Part shown: positions 36,654 through 49,900 of the stretch, piece by piece
How positions within the stretch are numbered: the first letter of the stretch is position 1
How the letters are laid out: each line of letters opens with the position of its first letter
Assembly: GCF_021917145.1 (NCBI RefSeq)
Contig: NC_061067.1
Coordinates: forward strand, 4,917,389-4,981,388
Reading direction: 5' to 3'
DNA: 64,000 nucleotides
DNA from: Hypomesus transpacificus
Lineage: Eukaryota > Chordata > Actinopteri > Osmeriformes > Osmeridae
Notes under the pieces: generated by a model
The model's database searches: none
Seen by the model: only the letters and a program-made list of their open reading frames with translations
Told to the model about the DNA's origin: nothing
Program-made: the position numbers and the translations under genes

Positions 36654-39600
36654 TCTCTCTCTCACTCTCTCTCTCTCTCACTCTCTCTCTCTCTCTCTCA
36701 CTCTCTCTCTCTCTCACTCTCTCTCACTCTCTTCGTTCCTCCGTAAGAAGCAGAAAGTGAGAGAGCCGACGTAGCTGCGGTCCGTTTAGCGCTTAGAGAA
36801 CAACTTAGTTGGGACAACTCGACGCTTCTTGAATCCTGGGTGCTCCAGGGAGAGTGATGCCATGCTGGGGCTATGACGGTGTGTGTGTGTGTGTGGGGGG
36901 GGGGGGGAGCGTTCTTGAGGGAGAGGAGATTGAAGGGGTGGAAGTGAGGGTGGGGGGTTCGTGACCCTGAACATCCTTGCGGGTTCCCGGCAAGACCAGA
37001 GGAGGAAGAAAAGGAAAAAGTTGACATTTCACGACCGGCGGGCTAAAACCGTCCGACGGCATTAGCTGTCCGAGGGGCTTACTACGAAAGGGTCAGACCC
37101 CGAGGGAAGGACAGTCATGTCATAATTCCTTTTATTGAGCGATGGCCAGCCACTCAAGCCCTTTTCCCAGGATGATTTACAGAGGCAGGAAATAGATTAA
37201 AGAAGGTTCCGATGTTGACACCATTTACTAGAGACCCCGCCTTATGCGGAAACGGCCCCCACCTGGATTGGCTGGATGGTCTTTGACAGCCAAACACACC
37301 CCTCTCTGTCTACTCACATCCCATCTAGACAGATTTGCAGAGCTACCGGTCCTACACACTAGGGGGTGGGGGTGGGTGATCAGGCCTGCTTCCAGGGCCT
37401 CAGCTGACAGTCAGGAAGGACTCATCTAATTAGGACAGCCTGTTCTACACCCTCTCTGATAAGCTGCCTCTCCCCTCTGAGGGGTCAACCTCCTGACTGG
37501 GATCACCTGGACGCTCCCCTGCAGCGCCCCCTGCAGCGCCCCCTGCAGGGCTGGGGGGATGGACTTCAGTGTGAGAGATGCATGACAGAGCCCCCTTATT
37601 AATGTACCCCTGTGTAGTGTGGGTCTAAACCCCTCTCTGTCTTGCTCTCCCCTCCCGGAAGATTCCATTAGTCAGCCAGCGTTGAGCTGTTTCTGTCTAA
37701 TCATGTAGCTCAGCAGGAGGGGCAATAATGTAAGTTCTCAAAGGGGCCGAAAACCACACACACACACGCACACGAGGGAAAAGGAACATCTTCCCGCACT
37801 TGATGATGTTCAATTTAAGAGGACATGTTTAAAAGGTCGTCTGGCACCATGGCCCAACACTTTGAGGTCATGGAGAGTTTAGATTCAGAGTTCAGAGCAG
37901 TGGACTCCCATATAAATCTCTCCCAGGACAATAGCAGCTACAACACATGAGCAGGACTGACAGGCAACATCCCTGAACGTTGGGGTAAAACATCATTCCG
38001 GACACAAAGCTCCCAGGGTAAATCCGTTACGGTCAAAATAAACCCCAACTGGAACATGTTGTCCATTAGACCAACAAAAGAGGAGAAAGGGAAACTTCAG
38101 ACAGCTGTTAGACATATAAAGACTACAGTAGTGACTCTAACAGTATAGTACATTTGTGGCCGTTGCCAGAATAATGTGATTGTTCCCTCCAACAACAAAT
38201 CCTTATGAAGTAGCCACATTTCTATTGCCTGTATAAAACAACCTCAAGACAACAAAGTTACGTTGATAGCGTTTCCTTGTTCTTGACTATGATAGCCGAC
38301 AGTTTTCCCAGTCCCCTCCACACTCACTCTTGATGCCGTCGAGGTCGGAGGAGGCCAGCGTCTGGGCCTCGCTCTCGTCCGTGGGGATGCGCTGGTACTT
38401 GGCCTGCTCGGCGCCCGTCATGTTGCCCGTGCGCCGGCGCTCCTGCAGGTCGTAGCTGCGGCTGGCAGACGAGACCCGGGCGAGGCCCGTGTGCTCGGGG
38501 GACTGGGGGGCGGGGCCGCTCGGGTCGCTGCTGGAGGCTGTGCGGATCTTCCTGTGGGGGGGAGAGAGAGAGGGAGAGGGAGAGAGAGAGTGAGAGAGGA
38601 GGACGACTTCAGCGGAACGTCAAATGGTAAGTATGTACAGCATACGAACAGTGTGGTCACTGCCTCAGAACAGAGAGCACACACATTCAAAAGGATTTCC
38701 CTGGACCGTTCTTCTAATGTTACAGAAAGATCCTCCCACACAACAACAGAACAATCAAAGTTCATCAAACAGATTTCCTGTTAGTGCAGGAGGCAGACTG
38801 GGCGTCTAGATCGCAAATAAACAAACAAACCAACAAACCCTCGCGAATATAAATGGCAAAACCTCCTCCAAAACCGCAGCTGAAAGACCTACGCAAAGAA
38901 GTATTCCAAAACTGGCTCTTCTCTGGCATTCAAAGTAATCCACTTTGTGGTCCCCTCCTATGGCAAACGGGGGACAGTCTGAAGAAGGAGGGTGTCTGCA
39001 CCAGGACAGGGGAGAAGAGAGCTGGGTGAGGAAGAGGGGCCCCCACCAGGGTCAATCTGAGACCAGATAGTGAACAGTGCAGGGAGCCTGAATGCCATAG
39101 GCTGGGCCGGGGGAAGGAGAGGTGTGACTCAAGTCAGAGATCCCTATGGAGACGGGTGAATGATGGCCTGGGGCGAGGAGGGACGATTCAGGGGATGATT
39201 CAGGTCTATTACATCAAGACCCTGCAGGACGGCCAGATGCCTGGGACTTGGTAACGCACAGCGTGTCCGACCGGGCCTCCCTGAGCCAATCAGAACAGCC
39301 CTGGCGGTGATTGTTAGTGTATTAGAATGCCTCTGTAAAAGAGCGATGACAGGTACAACCCCACAAAAAGCTAAGGTGCGCTGAATAGTTTCTCGAAAAT
39401 GAACGTTTTGTTGTGGATACTGGTCCAGCTATACAACGTGAACAGGACAGGCAGGAGAGAGGGATGGAGGAGAGCAGGAGAGAGGGATGGAGGAGAGCAG
39501 GAGAGAGGGATGGAGGAGAGAGGGAGAGAGGGATGGAGGAGAGCAGGAGAGAGGGATGGAGGAGAGCAGGAGAGAGGGATGGAGGAGAGAGGGAGAGAGG

Positions 39601-42600
39601 GATGGAGGAGAGCAGGAGAGAGGGATGGAGGAGAGAGGGAGAGAGGGATGGAGGAGAGCAGGAGAGAGGGATGGAGGAGAGAGGGAGAGAGGGATGGAGG
39701 AGAGCAGGAGAGAGGGATGGAGGAGAGAGAGAGAGAGGGATGGAGGAGAGCAGGAGAGAGGGATGGAGGAGAGAGGGAGAGAGGGATGGAGGAGAGCAGG
39801 AGAGAGGGATGGAGGAGAGAGGGAGAGAGGGATGGAGGAGAGCAGGAGAGAGGGATGGAGGAGAGAGGGAGAGAGGGATGGAGGAGAGAGGGAGAGAGGG
39901 ATGGAGGAGAGCAGGAGAGAGGGATGGAGGAGAGAGGGAGAGAGGGATGGAGGAGAGCAGGAGAGAGGGATGGAGGAGAGAGGGAGAGAGGGATGGAGGA
40001 GAGAGGGAGAGAGGGATGGAGGAGAGCAGGAGAGAGGGATGGAGGAGAGAGGGATGGAGGAGAGCAGGAGAGAGGGATGGAGGAGAGCAGGAGAGAGGGA
40101 TGGAGGAGGTGTGGTGTTGACTCACTCTGAGGCGCTGGTGTCTTCAGTGTCAGCCGGCTGGGCAGAATTAGGGACGATGTCCAGCCCCCGGGCAGCATGA
40201 GGGCTGTCGGTGACAGGCATGGCCAAATGGGGGTCCTCGTCTGACACAAAGAACTACAGGGAGAGAGGAGGGACAAGTGGGTGCACACTGGGTGAGTTTA
40301 CAGAAGGGGTTGGGGAACTACTGTTGCCAAGAGGTTATCAACCGACATGTGTCTAGAGTTTTTAGTTTTTTGAGGCAAGTTCAAATATTTCTTCTATATA
40401 AGAAAACAGACTTAATTTGTTCCGTGTTTAGAAAAAGCGTTTGCATCAGGGCTTTTTAAGCCAATCTGGGAAGTGTTCACTGTCCACACATGCATGACAT
40501 CTCTACTGGTAATGTTTCTGGTGAAACACAACACTAATGTGAATGTCATAATCTTGAACTGTAACCTCAAACCCAGGAAATCAATAATTAAGGTCTTACT
40601 GAAATATTTACAAAGGAAAATAATGTGATGCTTTATGAATTCTGATGAGGGCGAACGGGAGGGGTGGTGCCATGTGTTTCAACAAAACACAATGTATTGT
40701 ACTGTTTATAATGCTAAATATCACTTTTGCATTATGTGTTTGGTAAGAGTCACGTAAGTGGCAAGCCCATCATAGCAAAAATAATTATACAAGTGAAATT
40801 ATTATGTACAGTAGTTAAAATGAATATAATTAATTTAGTAATATTACTATTATATTATACAAACTGCGGCATTGTTAAGTGCTAACTCCTTTGGTAAGTA
40901 AACAAAGAATCCTATATGAAAAGATCCAGTCTGTGTCAGACCAGACTACAGCTGGTTAAACAGCCCCGGCCCGCTAACCCCTTCATCCACCTGAACCAGT
41001 CCCTCCAGTACCTGCACGTCTTCTGTCAGGGCGTCGGGGTCGGCCTCGGGGGCCAGGGCCTCGGGGGCCAGGGCCTCGGCGCCCTCCTCGTCCTCGTCCT
41101 CGTCGTCCTCGCCCTCCTCGATGGTGGAGGCCCCGCTGGGACCGGCGTCATTCAGACGCTCTCGTCCCTTCTTCCTCTTCTTCTTCCGCCGTCCGTCCGA
41201 CGGCAGCTTGGACAGCGGGTGGTGGCTGTGGTGCGAGGAGTGGCGGTGATCTGGGGGGAGGAGGAGGAGGGGGGGATGTTAGCACAACCCAGCTGCTACG
41301 GGAGTCGCAACACGCAGCTAGGGAGGGTTGAGTCTACGCTGAGTGTGAAGGAGACCAGGAGGGAGTGAGGCGAGAGGGACGAGCAGGTGGTTGTGTCAGG
41401 TGAGCGGGGGGGGGGGGGCGAGGCCCTGCTTACACTCAAAGTCCTCCTCATTGTAGGCGCGGTGCTGCTCGTCAGGCACCCTGGGGGCGGGGTTCAGGAT
41501 CTGCTGGAAGCTCTGGACCCCCAGGGCTTTGTTCAGGTCCCCTTCATCCTCCTCCTCCACACGCGGCGGCCCCCGCAAGGGGGAGGTGGGGGGCTCTGGC
41601 TGCAAACACACATGAAAGGGTACCTCGGTCATGGGGAGGGAGAGGCAACATGGTTGTGATGTCGTACGGTGGAAACGCCATCTAGATTAGACGGGTGGGA
41701 TGCCGGTTATATGGTAGATAATGTCAGATATGTTCCAGTGACTAGACAGTGGAGCTGTCTGCCTGCATGTCATGTGAAGGCTGTGTGTGCTGGATGTGTA
41801 CACAGGCAGGGAAGGGAGGGGAGCATCTCCTTCTCTAACAGCAGCTGTGGTGTCTATGAGGTCATAACCGTTTATCTCCATTGGTATTCCTGAAAACGAT
41901 TCCGTCTTGTACTTCTCCTGCAGTGGGTTCACCTGCATCTACAGTACAGGATGTGACTCAAAACACGGCCACAAGAGGGCGATCGACTCCCGAGGAAATT
42001 CCTATGAATCCTGGATCACAGATTATACTGTCTGGGTCCTCCCAGCACACAATATCTACTTGTGGGTCCTCACCTCACGCAACCATAACGTCACAGTCAA
42101 ACTGAAACCAGCAGCTTCCCTCCTGGATCAATCACAGAACAGTGGGAGGTGTTCGGACGGAGGTCACGTAGCTTGCTGTGATGTGCAGGTAACTGATCTG
42201 TTTTCCTGCTCCGGGGCAGAGGGGGGTGCTTGTTATGACAGGGGTGGGCCACAGGGGTGGAGCAAGCAGACCCGCTAACCACACGGGCCGACCATCTCGC
42301 GCCCCCCCCCCCGAGGAGAGGGGCCGACGTTGCCGTGGAAACGGCACATAGATCCCGAGGCCCCCGCGGCGGCCCCCTCCAGTGACATAAGCCGGACACG
42401 CACGGCACCACGGCTCATTTGACGCCCCTTCAAACACTTCTCAGGCCATTACACACATCACTCCGGTTCAATTCTGCCCTGTGCCTCAGGGGAGCAGGGG
42501 AAAGTACATTGGCCGGCGAAATGCAATTAGGCCTCTCCCATCAACAGCCCCTGGTCAAACTACAAAACTATACGACCCCTTCAGAGCGCTGTGGTTTCGG

Positions 42601-45600
42601 GCCACTGTACCAAGTAGAACACCTGATCCATACCATCTAGAAAACCTGACCCACACAGTCCAAATGCCACGTCTCACGGTTTCTTCAAACGCCTTCCGTC
42701 CCGGATGATCCCTTTTCAGGTGACAACGTCAAGGTCAAGATGGGTTTGAGAAGATGAGCGGAAGAAAAAAAGTTTGACGTTCAAAAAGAGCGAGAGCTGT
42801 TTATTTTCACATCACCACCACGTCTAGCACAAACACACAAGAGTTATGGTCTGACCTTGAAATGTACACATACCGCACTAGGGTGTAAGACTGATCGGTG
42901 GCTTCTCCTCCATCTCTGTGGGAGAGTTCAGGCCGAATCCATTCACTTTTTACCCAAGGTCACGGACCTCCTCAAACCTGATCAATCACTGTGACAGCTG
43001 AGTATGAGGCTTCTTAGAAGGGCCCCACCCTCACCTGGAAGGCCGCATGGAAAACAAGAAATGACTCAATCACAGTTAAAAGTGGCAATGCAGGTTCGAG
43101 AGCGACTTTGGTCCTGTGTTTCCAGTCCTTTGGCTTAAAAGCTTTGAGGTCTCTGTCACTTCCACAGCATCGGGCACTTCTGAAGCACTGCCGTAAATAA
43201 CTGTGGTGCAGAGATTGGCGATCCGCAGAGTAATTATGGAGCTCAGACGGATCTCATCTGCTTCAATCTGAGGTTTCACCATGACAGCCCAGCAGACCTC
43301 AAAAACACATCCCGCTCAAGACTGTAGGAGCCAGGAGGGGCGTTTATTTTTCACGGGGCACTCATTTCAGTTCACAGTCAATCTCGAGAGGTGGACAAGA
43401 TGTGTGAAGGATTCTCAGAGAGGTGGAAGAATTTCCCACAACCCAAAAGCATGTGCTACACAAACCAAGAGCAGTCCGGCCCACGGTCTCACAACAAGGA
43501 CCTATGGTGGATACAGCAAAAGGTCATAAACATGAAAACAACAACAAACCGTTGTGAAGGGTCAACTTCGTTTATTATTACTAACAAAACCCTCTTCAGA
43601 GGCTCATCCAAACCACGGAGCGACTTACCAGACTCATACCCAGAAGTGTGACGGCGTGCAGTGGAAAACACCCTGCTCTTCAGCAACGCTGCTGGTGCTG
43701 TGAATCTCCCCACCTCTACACTAACAGCAGCAGGAAGGACTAAGCCCTCTACCCTTGTTGGATCCAGCCCCGTGACACCCTAATCAGAACGCTATCTCGT
43801 TTCACAGCCTGGCACCATACCTATCTGTCCATTGTGGCAACAACGCCAAATAAACAAGACCATTTTGTTCATTCATATTTGAGGACAACCGCACTGGAAA
43901 GGACAAAGCCTATTTGAACTGCCTTGGAACATTCATCTCCCCCTTTCTTTTTTTTTATCAGCCACAAATTAAATATTGACCAAGGTGCTCCAAGTCCCCT
44001 CAGCCCCTGTGGTAACATCTAGAGACATTATCAAAGGCAAGCTTGATGATTACATGATGTAACAACCAGGCCTAAGTGCAAGAAAAGGACATTTCAGACA
44101 GATGTCTTTTGAGATTTCACACTGCATCTTGTTCTGTAATTCTAGACCAGGGGACCCAGTCCTTCCTTTTAGACCTCCTTCTGTGTTTAAGGACAATGAC
44201 ACACAGCACAGCCGAGACTCTGACTTCAAAAGGTTCGAACTGGTTTTTCAGGATGTAACAGCTGGTCAGCCAAAGTAGTGGCATTAGAGGGTGGGGAGCA
44301 AATTGGATTTGAAGGTGAAGACAGGGTGTGGCATGAGAGGGGGAAGTGACCACCAGGCCGGGCTTGCTTCATCGTAGCCTGGGGGCAAGGGGAGGGAGAG
44401 GGCCTGCTCTGTGGTTCTCTGGTCGCATACAAACACCCACAATCCCCTCACTGCAGCGATCCAGCAGCATAAGAGCTTCACAGAAACATTACCAGCCCCA
44501 GGGGCTCTCTCTCTCTCTCTCTCTGCTGACTCAGACCATCTCTGGGACGAGAGTGATGTCTTCCTGTGACAAGGTCATGTGACTTTTTGGTGACCTTCAG
44601 TGGGAAGTAAGACACAGAAGAGTCATGTGAACACTAGAACTAGAACTAGTGTGTCTGGATGGGGAACATGACGAAGAGATATATTTATAGGTGTTGTACA
44701 GGAGGCTCTCAGTATTTTTAGGAACCAGTTTGGAAGTCAAAACGGTTATAAAAAGGTGTAATATGTGTTAACAAATTGGGGCACAGTTTGTTCAGTTTAA
44801 TTTTAGTCAGGGTCAATCGAAGGTCACCTACCGTAGCGTTTAACTTAAATTGTGCAGGTGAGTGTGTAATGAGTAATCATCCAGCTGGTTTCAATTCTGT
44901 TTCAGTTCCCACAATCCAAACTTTCCCCTTGAAAACCATTTGTGTCATGATGTTTCTAGATACAACAAACAGAAACAACAATGAACTATAAAACACTTAA
45001 ATTGCCAAGGAGCTTGTCTCACTTCATGAATTGGCTGTCCTGAAGTCGCACTGAGCGAAAGCCCTGCTGTACACCGGCCGCGGGACAGATTATCTAAGCC
45101 TTGAGGTAGCTCAAATCCCACACCGTCAGCACTTTGAGAGGCAGGGCAGGGAGTGGAGGGGGGACCACAGGCTGACAGGAGCGGACGCTGCAAAGCGATG
45201 TATTCCACTGGCTGCTGCTGAGTCACCAGAGCCCTGCAGCAGGATGTGGAGGTCCGACTGTGAGCACAGAGGGCCGGGCACCGTCGCCAGGCAGGATTGC
45301 AGAATTGAATGAAATAACCAATACTGACATCTTGCTCCCCTTTCTACTGAGGCTTCTACAGCCCAATGCTATAAAGAGGTGAGTGTTTGACTGCCATGAC
45401 ACTGTGGAGGCGTGATGGTGGCTGAGTCACAGGAAACCTGCGAGGTTGAAGGAGGAGAGAGGGAGGATGAGGGGGAGAGGGAATTACACTAATCATTGTC
45501 TGGCTTCAAGGTACAATCCCTTAGTGGGGCATTTCCAAAGGACTCACAGGCTTGGCCTCACTGTTGACAAACCTAGTACAGTGATAGAGTTGACCATCAG

Positions 45601-46121
45601 TAATGAGTGAAGCATTGAAATGAAAATGGTCACTCGGTTTTTGCAAGGCCTTCATCTGATGGCAGGTGGTTGACTGAATAAAATAAGCATCACACACACA
45701 CACGTCTGGGTAGCCAAGACAACAGTAGAACAGGCTATGCAGAACCTATTCAGAGCCTAAGAGACTGACTGGGGTGGAGGGCGGCTGCACCTTGTTTACC
45801 TCAGTATTCCACTATGACTGAAGCCACAGTGACCAAAATCAGCCATATTTACAACAAGCATCCCTCAAGGCTCCCTAGCAATAAAAGAACATGAGACCGT
45901 TTATCCTCATTCGTGTGTAGGAGGAAATCAAAGGAGGAGTTTCTTGCTCTTCCTCTGTGGACGTAAGAAGCTGTGTGGGCACGGTCAAACATAAGCCATG
46001 GTCCATGTGAGGAACTGGCTGTGCTGTTCGCTGGGTCCTCACAGCTAGGTCCTAACAGCCAGGTCCTAACACGACCGTGTAAACTGGACAGACTCACCTT
46101 TTCCCTGTACAGAAAATCCAT
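27739..46121 (-). CDS. slc4a2: Anion exchange protein 2 (AE2), slc4a2
   Basis: Electroneutral Cl-/HCO3- exchanger of the plasma membrane. Coding exons (minus order): 46098-46121, 41434-41599, 41012-41250, 40126-40253, 38328-38551, 35489-35625, 33482-33662, 33124-33259, 32527-32743, 32327-32432, 32009-32193, 31667-31880, 31151-31357, 30868-31016, 30524-30718, 29748-29981, 29486-29575, 29213-29379, 28721-28974, 28418-28587, 28034-28207, 27739-27819. They sum to 3678 nt with consistent phases: 1225 residues, against about 1232-1241 in human. The cytoplasmic half has an acidic tract, a His-rich segment and the band-3 core ([24 protein letters not shown]). The membrane half starts near residue 690, with the NGT/NVT/NGT sequons in extracellular loop 3 (residues about 850-869). 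The C-terminus, [15 protein letters not shown], keeps an acidic carbonic-anhydrase-site-like motif. Retained introns hold several minisatellites. Confidence 0.96.
31534..31660. repeat. Poly-C/CCT tract beside an slc4a2 donor
   Basis: C-runs of up to 14 broken by ct and tctt, beginning about 7 bases below the donor of exon 31667-31880. On the minus strand this is a G-rich tract just inside the intron. Proline- or glycine-rich open frames across it are artefacts. Confidence 0.9.
33935..34405. repeat. 22-bp minisatellite, 21 copies, in slc4a2 intron
   Basis: Unit taccaatacagccaccatac plus ag, 21 full copies and a partial one. Units are of two kinds, cagCcacc and cagTcacc; one more variant (tacctatac) lies near 34088. 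Because 22 is not a multiple of 3 and the unit has no stop, long open frames run through it on both strands; none is a gene. Confidence 0.97.
34794..34883 (-). CDS. slc4a2: Candidate 90-nt cassette exon of slc4a2
   Basis: This segment lies in the intron between exons 35489-35625 (ends HTPHE) and 33482-33662 (starts VFVELNEL). It has a good acceptor (ctctcgctcctccag) and an AAG|gtttga donor. It is exactly 30 codons and open in the required phase (starts [15 protein letters not shown], ends SSHMARHQK). Known AE2 proteins, as I recall them, join HE directly to VFVEL, so inclusion would insert 30 residues before the band-3 core. Transcript support is unknown. Confidence 0.4.
36523..36735. repeat. 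(CT)n / (CTCA)n microsatellite
   Basis: Long CT run with an internal (ctcact)n section at about 36601-36650, in an slc4a2 intron. Confidence 0.95.
39451..40109. repeat. 23-bp minisatellite, about 28 copies, in slc4a2 intron
   Basis: Unit gcaggagagagggatggagg plus aga. Two unit types alternate irregularly, with agcaggag or agagggag. One truncated unit lies near 40040-40055. The array ends about 12 bases before the intron's donor (gtgagtc) for exon 40126-40253. Long frames (235-305 residues) on both strands reflect the stop-free unit, not genes. Confidence 0.97.
41600..46097. other. slc4a2: slc4a2 intron following the AE2b exon
   Basis: No further exon recognised. Scattered poly-C near 42301-42312 and a short CT run near 44507-44524. 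An in-phase mini-exon candidate, ATGAGTCTG|gtaagt near 43637, is noted but not supported. Confidence 0.45.
46098..46121 (-). CDS. slc4a2: slc4a2 alternative first coding exon (AE2b-type)
   Basis: An ATG-initiated 8-codon exon, MDFLYREK, ends in a strong AAG|gtgagt donor in phase 0, as required to join the PEPPTSP exon at 41599. As I remember it, mammalian AE2b2 starts with an 8-residue MDFLLRPQ replacing the AE2a N-terminus, so this looks like its fish counterpart. Its promoter should lie just above 46121, inside what would be an AE2a intron. Confidence 0.72.
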
Positions 46122-46716
46122 GAAAATCCAGTCAGGCGCCTCACTGAAACTATAACTACCTTATTTGCCTTTGGTGGTTAGGATTATTTAGCAAACAGAG
46201 CGGATGGCCACCTAAACCTTTGCCTGTCCTTCTGCTCTGTTCAGTCCCCCGCGTCACATGACGAAGGGTCATGCCTCGCGACAGGAAGGGAACGCCACAG
46301 AGTTTCACAATCTTTCAAAAGACAAGACAAAATTATTCTAACTTCCTCTACTACTTCACTCACTCGCACACGCACACACTGCCCTTGTTGGTAATGATTA
46401 ACCCAAAAGAGGTTTACAAAAGAAAGCGACGAATCAGAGTTTAGCGCGTTGGTAGTCCCGAGCAAACAAACCTAATCTTTTGCAAATTCTGTAACCGCCT
46501 TGGTATGCACGTTTCTACGCTATACTGAACAGTCACCTTGTCATAAAATGCACAGGTGGTTAGCAACAAGGGACATTAAGTGCATAACAATGCATACACA
46601 TAGCCTTTATAAGAGACCATTCCAGTTCTGTATGACTCTCAGTAGTGTACCTTGATGGACAAGCAGAACTGGGATGGTACGGTCCCACAAGACACACACT
46701 GTACTGTGGTGTACCA

Positions 46717-46717
<1 letters not shown>

Positions 46718-46790
<73 letters not shown>
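46718..46790. repeat. (CA)n microsatellite
   Basis: About 36 uninterrupted ca units. Confidence 0.97.
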
Positions 46791-46793
<3 letters not shown>

Positions 46794-46925
46794 TTGTAAA
46801 CTGACTAATCACAAAGGAAGGAAACTCTGATGTAATTCAGACTACGCTATGGTCCTGCACAAGGGGAGACTAGCAGCTCTAACTTCATTCCAACATGGGA
46901 AGAGATCTCCACCCCTCCTAACTCA

Positions 46926-46975
46926 CCCCCCCCCCCCCCGCCCCTCCTAACCCCCCCCCCCCCCCCCCTCCCCCC
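46926..46975. repeat. Poly-C tracts
   Basis: Two C-runs separated by gcccctcctaa, followed by ctccccccag. Confidence 0.9.
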
Positions 46976-49900
46976 AGGGTGTTTGCGTCCAGCCAGGGTG
47001 CACCTCCCCTCAGTCTGCGTCTGGGCTGGAGGAGGTATCTAACACATGGTTGGGTAACATGGGATAGGAAGCAGCTGACAGCACTGAAAAAAAAAAGACA
47101 CAGAAATGGCTTTGCTCAGAGCAAGTAGGCATTTCCTGAGGTGGCGGAGCTGCCCACTGGCTTGGAAGCGGCACAGCGCCGCTGGAGCGCTGACACAAGG
47201 CGTGCAGAGAGAGAGTAGAGGACTTAGGAGAAAAAAACACCTGTACACGCTGACACTCAGCTGAGTAGAAAACTGGACGAAAAAAAGGCAACAGTGATTT
47301 TCTGAGTAACTTCAATAAGTAATCCATGGTTCATGACCAAGAAACAAAAACCCCCTCAGGTTAGGAACCCTGCAGAAAATGATCTTACTTTGACACTATG
47401 GTAAAGAACCATTGTTAAGGTAATGGTTAATGAAAAATACAATAATTGCCACTTTGTCACTGCTTGCCAATCCCCAACAACCACTTAATTGTCACCTTCA
47501 AGATCTTATATCTTAGGGCTTCATGGGGACCTAAATGTAGTCCTTAATCTTTGATGGTAGGAGCCAATTGGCTGCTAGGCATCACTAGCAGAGCTCCACT
47601 ACAGTGATTTAATGTTGACAACCCAGTGTTCCATCACAGGGTTCCAAACTACATATATAAATCGCTACTCCACCAGTCAACTGTTATAACTGCACTCAAG
47701 GGAACAGATTCAAAAAAACTATTTCACTAAAGATTTTATGCCAAAGTTTAATAATAAAAATAAAAAACTCCCCATAATTGCCTCCAGTAAGGAGACTCAA
47801 TCTGTGGAGAGTTGATTCCTCTGAACACACACACTGCTAAGAGAAAAACAGCACAACCCAAAACAAACGCTAAAGATGCCAAAACACAGAGGACCGTAGG
47901 GGCTGACACGGCAGAAATCTCAGCGCAGAGAGTTGCGCGTCAGGGGAGGAGGAAAGAAAATTCTGTCAGGGTAGTCAGAGGCTTCCTAAAGGCTTCCAGG
48001 CAGTGAACCACTGTGGTCTACTGAACATGAGACCATCATGAAATAATAGCTGTAAATCCATTCACTGGCGGGAGAACAATGTTGGATTATGTTATGTAAA
48101 GCAACTCACTGCAGGTAGAACAATTGAGGATTCATCAGAGATGGTCTGCCTTTCTCTCTGACGGTCAACCACAACAAGAACATGTCTATGCTTGGTGTGT
48201 TTGTTTGTCATGCGGTCGACATTAGGAGTCTAACCTTATTGGACTGTGTGTATGCAGTGTGTGCGAAAGGGAATGAGTGTCTGTGTGTGAGTTTGTGTGT
48301 GAGTTTGTGTGTGAGTTTGTGTGTGTGTGCGCGCGCTGACCGTCTGAATGCCTGCTGCCACGGTGCCTGTGAGCTTGCCATGCGTGTTGGGGTTGCTCAT
48401 GGTTACGCTCCTCTTGGTCAGGGTTTGGGTTAAGGAGAGCCGGGGGTGGTTCTGGGACGGTGTGGCCTTAGCCCTTCTCTTTCTCGCTGGGACTCAGACA
48501 GGACCTTTTGGGCAGCATAACCTGGAACAGAGAGGTCAGGGGTTAGGGTGACAGTGTTATTCATGGAGGCTAGCTTTAAAAGAGAGCTAGCGAACGCAAA
48601 CATCCCAAAACATTGCCTTTTCAGAGAAATGTCAATGACTCAGGGAACTCAAGGTGGATTGGAATAGTTAGTACAAGTAAGTAAATCGGACGTGTGCAGC
48701 CCCAGACTTAAATAAAAACCGTATTCAAAACCGATCTGGAAGAGCATTGTGCCTAGATTTTCAACCATGTTTAAGTGTGAATTTCTGGGATGATACTTCC
48801 TGGCAAAGCCCATTGGACCAATCAAACACGGACGGAAAAGTGTTTAAACAAACTTCAAATAAAATTTATAGCTGGAGTGACTCAGGACGCTGGGGAGGTC
48901 TGCGGGCCAATAGCACTTCCTCACCGGCAATCAAGGTCATTACCTCTACAGAGCGATAAGGGCCAGATAAGAGCGTGCTACTGCGGACAGGACACTGTGA
49001 TAAGTGGCGGCGCGTGCTCCAGCCAGGAGAGTGTTGCTAGACGTAAGCTCCACTGACCTCCCGCACCAGGAAACCTTCCGCCGTCTCCTCCTCCAGGGGA
49101 TTTCTGATGCAACACGAATGGATAGGTTAGAGTGGGTGCTCAGCAGGGCAGCTTCTAGTAAACCCTGTCACATCAGATCAATAACTCCTCAAAGAAAAAG
49201 GTGACTTTCTGGTGAATCTCAATTGGGTAGATATGAGATGATATCAGTGACTGGAATGATCTCGTACACTGACACGCAAAAATTGGTCATAATTTCTTTG
49301 AATCTTTTGACACGGCGCACTGAAGATCTATTCCTGGATTGTGTTCATGAGAATACTAAGTAACGGCCAGTCTCAGAAAGAAGGTCATGGGCTTTTTAAG
49401 TGCTCTTTGTTGAAGTGTAATTAATATGGACACTCTCTCGCTGGAAAGAGAATTTAGAGATAGCTTGTTCTTGTTCTGGCTGTAATTAACTGAGCTGAGC
49501 TGACGAACATGACCCTCTTAATCCCTTTCATATCCCAGGTGGTCCTTGTTCTCAGACGCTTCAGTTTACAGAAAACTTGGCGAGAACGCAGCCCTGGCTC
49601 TGTCTGTGTGTGTTTTCTCTCTTTGTGTGGGTCTTTCTTGTTTAGAAGACAGGCTGTGTCATTCAAACACAGAGAGGTTGGAGCAGAGCTCATTTATGGT
49701 TAGCCATTATCCATCACCTGGTCTGGTCCATATCAGAAAGCAGTCAATGTCCAGTCTAAGGGACCCTGGATAGTCAGGCAAGAATTATCAGTCATGACAT
49801 GCCTCACTGATGCCAGGGCATAATCATATCACTGACCTTGCCTACAAGACCGACTTTCAAAAGGAAGACTATTAAATGGAGTGCAGGCACACTACGAAGA

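Noticed and set aside
39322..40288. Open frames of 235-305 residues rich in [10 protein letters not shown] or EESRREGW
   Set aside because: They are products of the 23-bp minisatellite, present in several frames at once.
43629..43640. Three-codon first exon ATGAGTCTG with a good donor
   Set aside because: The phase fits slc4a2, but such short matches are expected by chance and nothing else supports it.
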